Made by a program: the position numbers and the translations under genes. Positions 62,225 through 64,000 of a DNA stretch of 64,000 nt are shown piece after piece; the first letter of the stretch is position 1, and every line of letters begins with the position of its first letter. Under the pieces are notes generated by a model, which was given only the letters and a program-made list of their open reading frames with translations, did not search any database and was not told the origin of the DNA. This DNA is from Phoma sp. XZ068 (Eukaryota > Ascomycota > Dothideomycetes > Pleosporales > Didymellaceae), in assembly GCA_004835665.1 (NCBI GenBank), contig RBKR01000020.1:1-64000 (forward strand). Direction: 5' to 3'.

Positions 62225-63574
62225 TCACCGCCACTGATCCTGATACCTCCGCTTAGCAATAATAACACTGTCGTCGAACTTGGTGAACTTTCTGATCTCC
62301 ACCACCTCCAAGCCAGCCTGATCGATGAGCCACCGCCAATGTTTCTCTCTCCGCTCCTGAGCATCGAACATCGCCTTCATGGCCAGGCTGAGTGCGGCGG
62401 TGTACTCAACACCAGGCGCACTCGCGTCAGGCTTTTCGTCTGGTAGCATTTTGTCGTCGATGTAAATCCTGCTGTCGGGGTTGTGCTGCAGCGCTGGGAG
62501 GTGCATTTGAAGAATCTGGATGCAGGTTGTGTCATCGAAGTTGTGCAGGATTTGGCGGAGGTAGTATGCCCGTGCATCTGGGCGTGTTAGTTCCAGTACG
62601 ACAATTATATAGTGTGAGCTTACTGTGCACTGGTTGTTCGGTGAGGAAGTCATGTGCCATCAACTCCATGCCGTCGACCTTCAACGCCTTCTCGAGCACC
62701 GCAGGCCGATCTTGTAGAATAATTTTACCCTTCAGCTCCGGGAACTTTTTCTTGAGCGCTGCGCATTGCGATCCATTACCGCCGCCGACATCGACAAATA
62801 CCACTTCTTCTGTGCCGACGCCTTGAGCAACTTCACTGTCGAAGGTGACTGCGTCCAGCCAGGTGGGGAGCATGGCGAACTGGGCTTCCATGAATCGGTG
62901 GAACGCGCCTTGCTGTACGGGATGCGTTTCCATCCATGTGTAGAAGTCTTCCTTGCTGTGTTGTCCGATCTTAAAGGCAGTTTTCCCATCCTCAGGGTTG
63001 CCGAGCACCTGATTCAGAGCAATGAAAGCTGGGGCACAGTTGTCATGACTGCGCGTGGTCAGCAAGAACACATATTAATATCAAGGTCACTGACAAGTGA
63101 GTGACAGCATCGTTGAAGAGCGGGACAAGAAGCATGTGTGTCAACGGCGTTGCTGTGTATGTCCCAGGTTTCGACTCGGCGGCCATACCCTGTGTGCACA
63201 GGTAGTCGAGGACAGATTCGAGAACACCCTTCGCAAGTCCACTCGCCTGCGCCAGGTCATTCAGCTGTGAGCCATCTTTGCTCTTCGCAAGAGCATCGAA
63301 GATGCCTCGATCCTGGCCAATACGTGCGGTGACAAGCGGTAGTGGCTGTAAGTGGGTCAGCCGCCACAAAGTCGCACAAACCCGTACGCCAATCACTCAC
63401 GCCATACACCAAACGCTGCATCGTCTCAAAAGGCTCCTCTACAGCTGCAGCTGCTTGCCTTGCCAATTTCTGAAAGTCACGTTTCTGCGCATCATCCTGG
63501 AAGTATGAGCTGGGGTCGGCAGTGAGAAGCCGCAGCTGCTCAATGAGAGCCTGGGGATTGGCCTGCGACGTCAT
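62225..63574 (-). CDS. SAM-dependent O-methyltransferase (class II, fungal secondary-metabolite type)
   Basis: Four exons: 63574-63401, 63345-63095, 63048-62624 and 62577-62225, with introns of 55, 46 and 46 bp (GTGAGT...CAG, GTCAGT...CAG, GTAAGC...CAG), giving 400 residues. The N-terminal half is the helical winged-helix dimerisation part (IGQDRGIFDALAKSKDGSQL, LLDYLCTQGMA-type). The catalytic half has the SAM motif VFVDVGGGNGSQCAALKKKF, LQDRPAVLE, and ARAYYLRQILHNFDD, then the end RKFTKFDDSVIIAKR. This matches the sterigmatocystin/aflatoxin-type methyltransferase family that methylates phenolic hydroxyls. The likely general base His is in YYLRQILHNF. No other pathway gene is within the window except possibly the monooxygenase far to the left; a cluster may continue to the right. 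Confidence 0.9.
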
Positions 63575-64000
63575 GTATGAGGTTGTGCAAGATTGTGATT
63601 TGGTAACGAGCTCGGATGCGTCCCGGGAGGCCTGGGGAGTACTTGAAATAGTCAGCGGCTCGGTCCAGTGGTTCGCGGCTCGGCTTATAGCTCCAAGGAG
63701 GAAAGCGCACTCGGCAGAAGGATGGACTAGGCCGCATCGAACACCTCATACATCACGCTTGCTTGCATGTGTGAGAGGACTGGTCCCACGCTCATATCTA
63801 AGCCCTGTGCTACGATAAGTCGACGAATCAAATGCTGGCCTGGCATCTTCCGCGGACTCCTCGCTCCTGCTCTTCCGACCGATGTTGGTGATTTACCGTT
63901 GCCGTGGGACAGCCTTGCGTGATGGTAAAAAGCAACGAGACGCGCATTTCGAAATCGCCATGTCTTGACTCATGGATGTCGAGACTCTACCTGATACCTT
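63575..64000. other. Upstream region of the methyltransferase gene
   Basis: 425 bp at the window end. Should contain the promoter of the methyltransferase gene. A 98-codon plus frame (63522-63818) and its antisense are without motifs. Confidence 0.5.

Noticed and set aside
1..64000. CRISPR array, bacterial-type operons or ribosome binding sites
   Set aside because: The organism is a fungus; tandem repeats here lack regular unique spacers.
1..64000. tRNA or rRNA genes
   Set aside because: I scanned for the T-arm GTTCRANNC and paired acceptor stems and found no convincing candidate, though a covariance search could still find one.

Overview
The window is nuclear DNA of a filamentous ascomycete, most likely a Dothideomycete of the Pleosporales type. 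Evidence: genes broken by 45-80 bp GT...AG introns with CTRAY-like branch points, Zn(II)2Cys6 and MFS genes, many secreted proteins, and a roughly 5 kb block of extreme AT richness typical of repeat-induced point mutation (RIP). The left edge looks like a chromosome end. It opens with pyrimidine-rich simple sequence and carries degenerate CCCTAA runs whose C-rich strand is the + strand, as expected at a left telomere.

Layout. 1-3.9 kb: simple-sequence and subtelomeric repeat families. 3.9-10.6 kb: a head-to-head pair of long intact genes, a telomere-linked RecQ helicase (TLH) on the minus strand and an unrecognised 597-residue protein on the plus strand, sharing a 213 bp spacer. 10.6-15.86 kb: telomere-like remnants, then a geneless RIP-type AT island with a 25-bp minisatellite, a ~300-bp-arm inverted repeat and a palindromic 60-bp tandem repeat. 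15.86-30.4 kb: a decay zone mixing intact genes (BBE-type FAD oxidase, a small conserved protein, a secreted cysteine-containing protein, a sarcosine-oxidase-like enzyme ending in SKL) with pseudogenes (argininosuccinate-lyase-like, a chitinase-tail-like gene, an alpha/beta hydrolase, a probable membrane protein). 30.4-37.0 kb: a likely cluster of Zn2Cys6 regulator, thiamine-diphosphate decarboxylase and MFS transporter. 38.4-64 kb: ordinary accessory genes, including an E2-like/F-box/RGG fusion, a flavin monooxygenase, an F-box protein, an allantoate/pantothenate-type permease, a GPI-type secreted protein, a Gly/His-rich protein, a secreted hydrolase, a DHA1 drug transporter, a giant multi-domain class V chitinase (six exons, 2134 residues as I splice it) and a class II O-methyltransferase.

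Most interesting reading: between its N-terminal zinc finger and its helicase, the TLH carries what looks like a tyrosine-recombinase catalytic domain (R-x-x-E-L, Lys, Arg, G-H-S, then Tyr nine residues after the His). With its divergent partner and flanking telomere-like repeats it could be a telomere-associated mobile or self-maintaining module. This is inference from motifs and spacing; no search could be run. Intron positions were found by eye and accepted when they restored frame and conserved motifs; total coding lengths of all spliced models divide by three.
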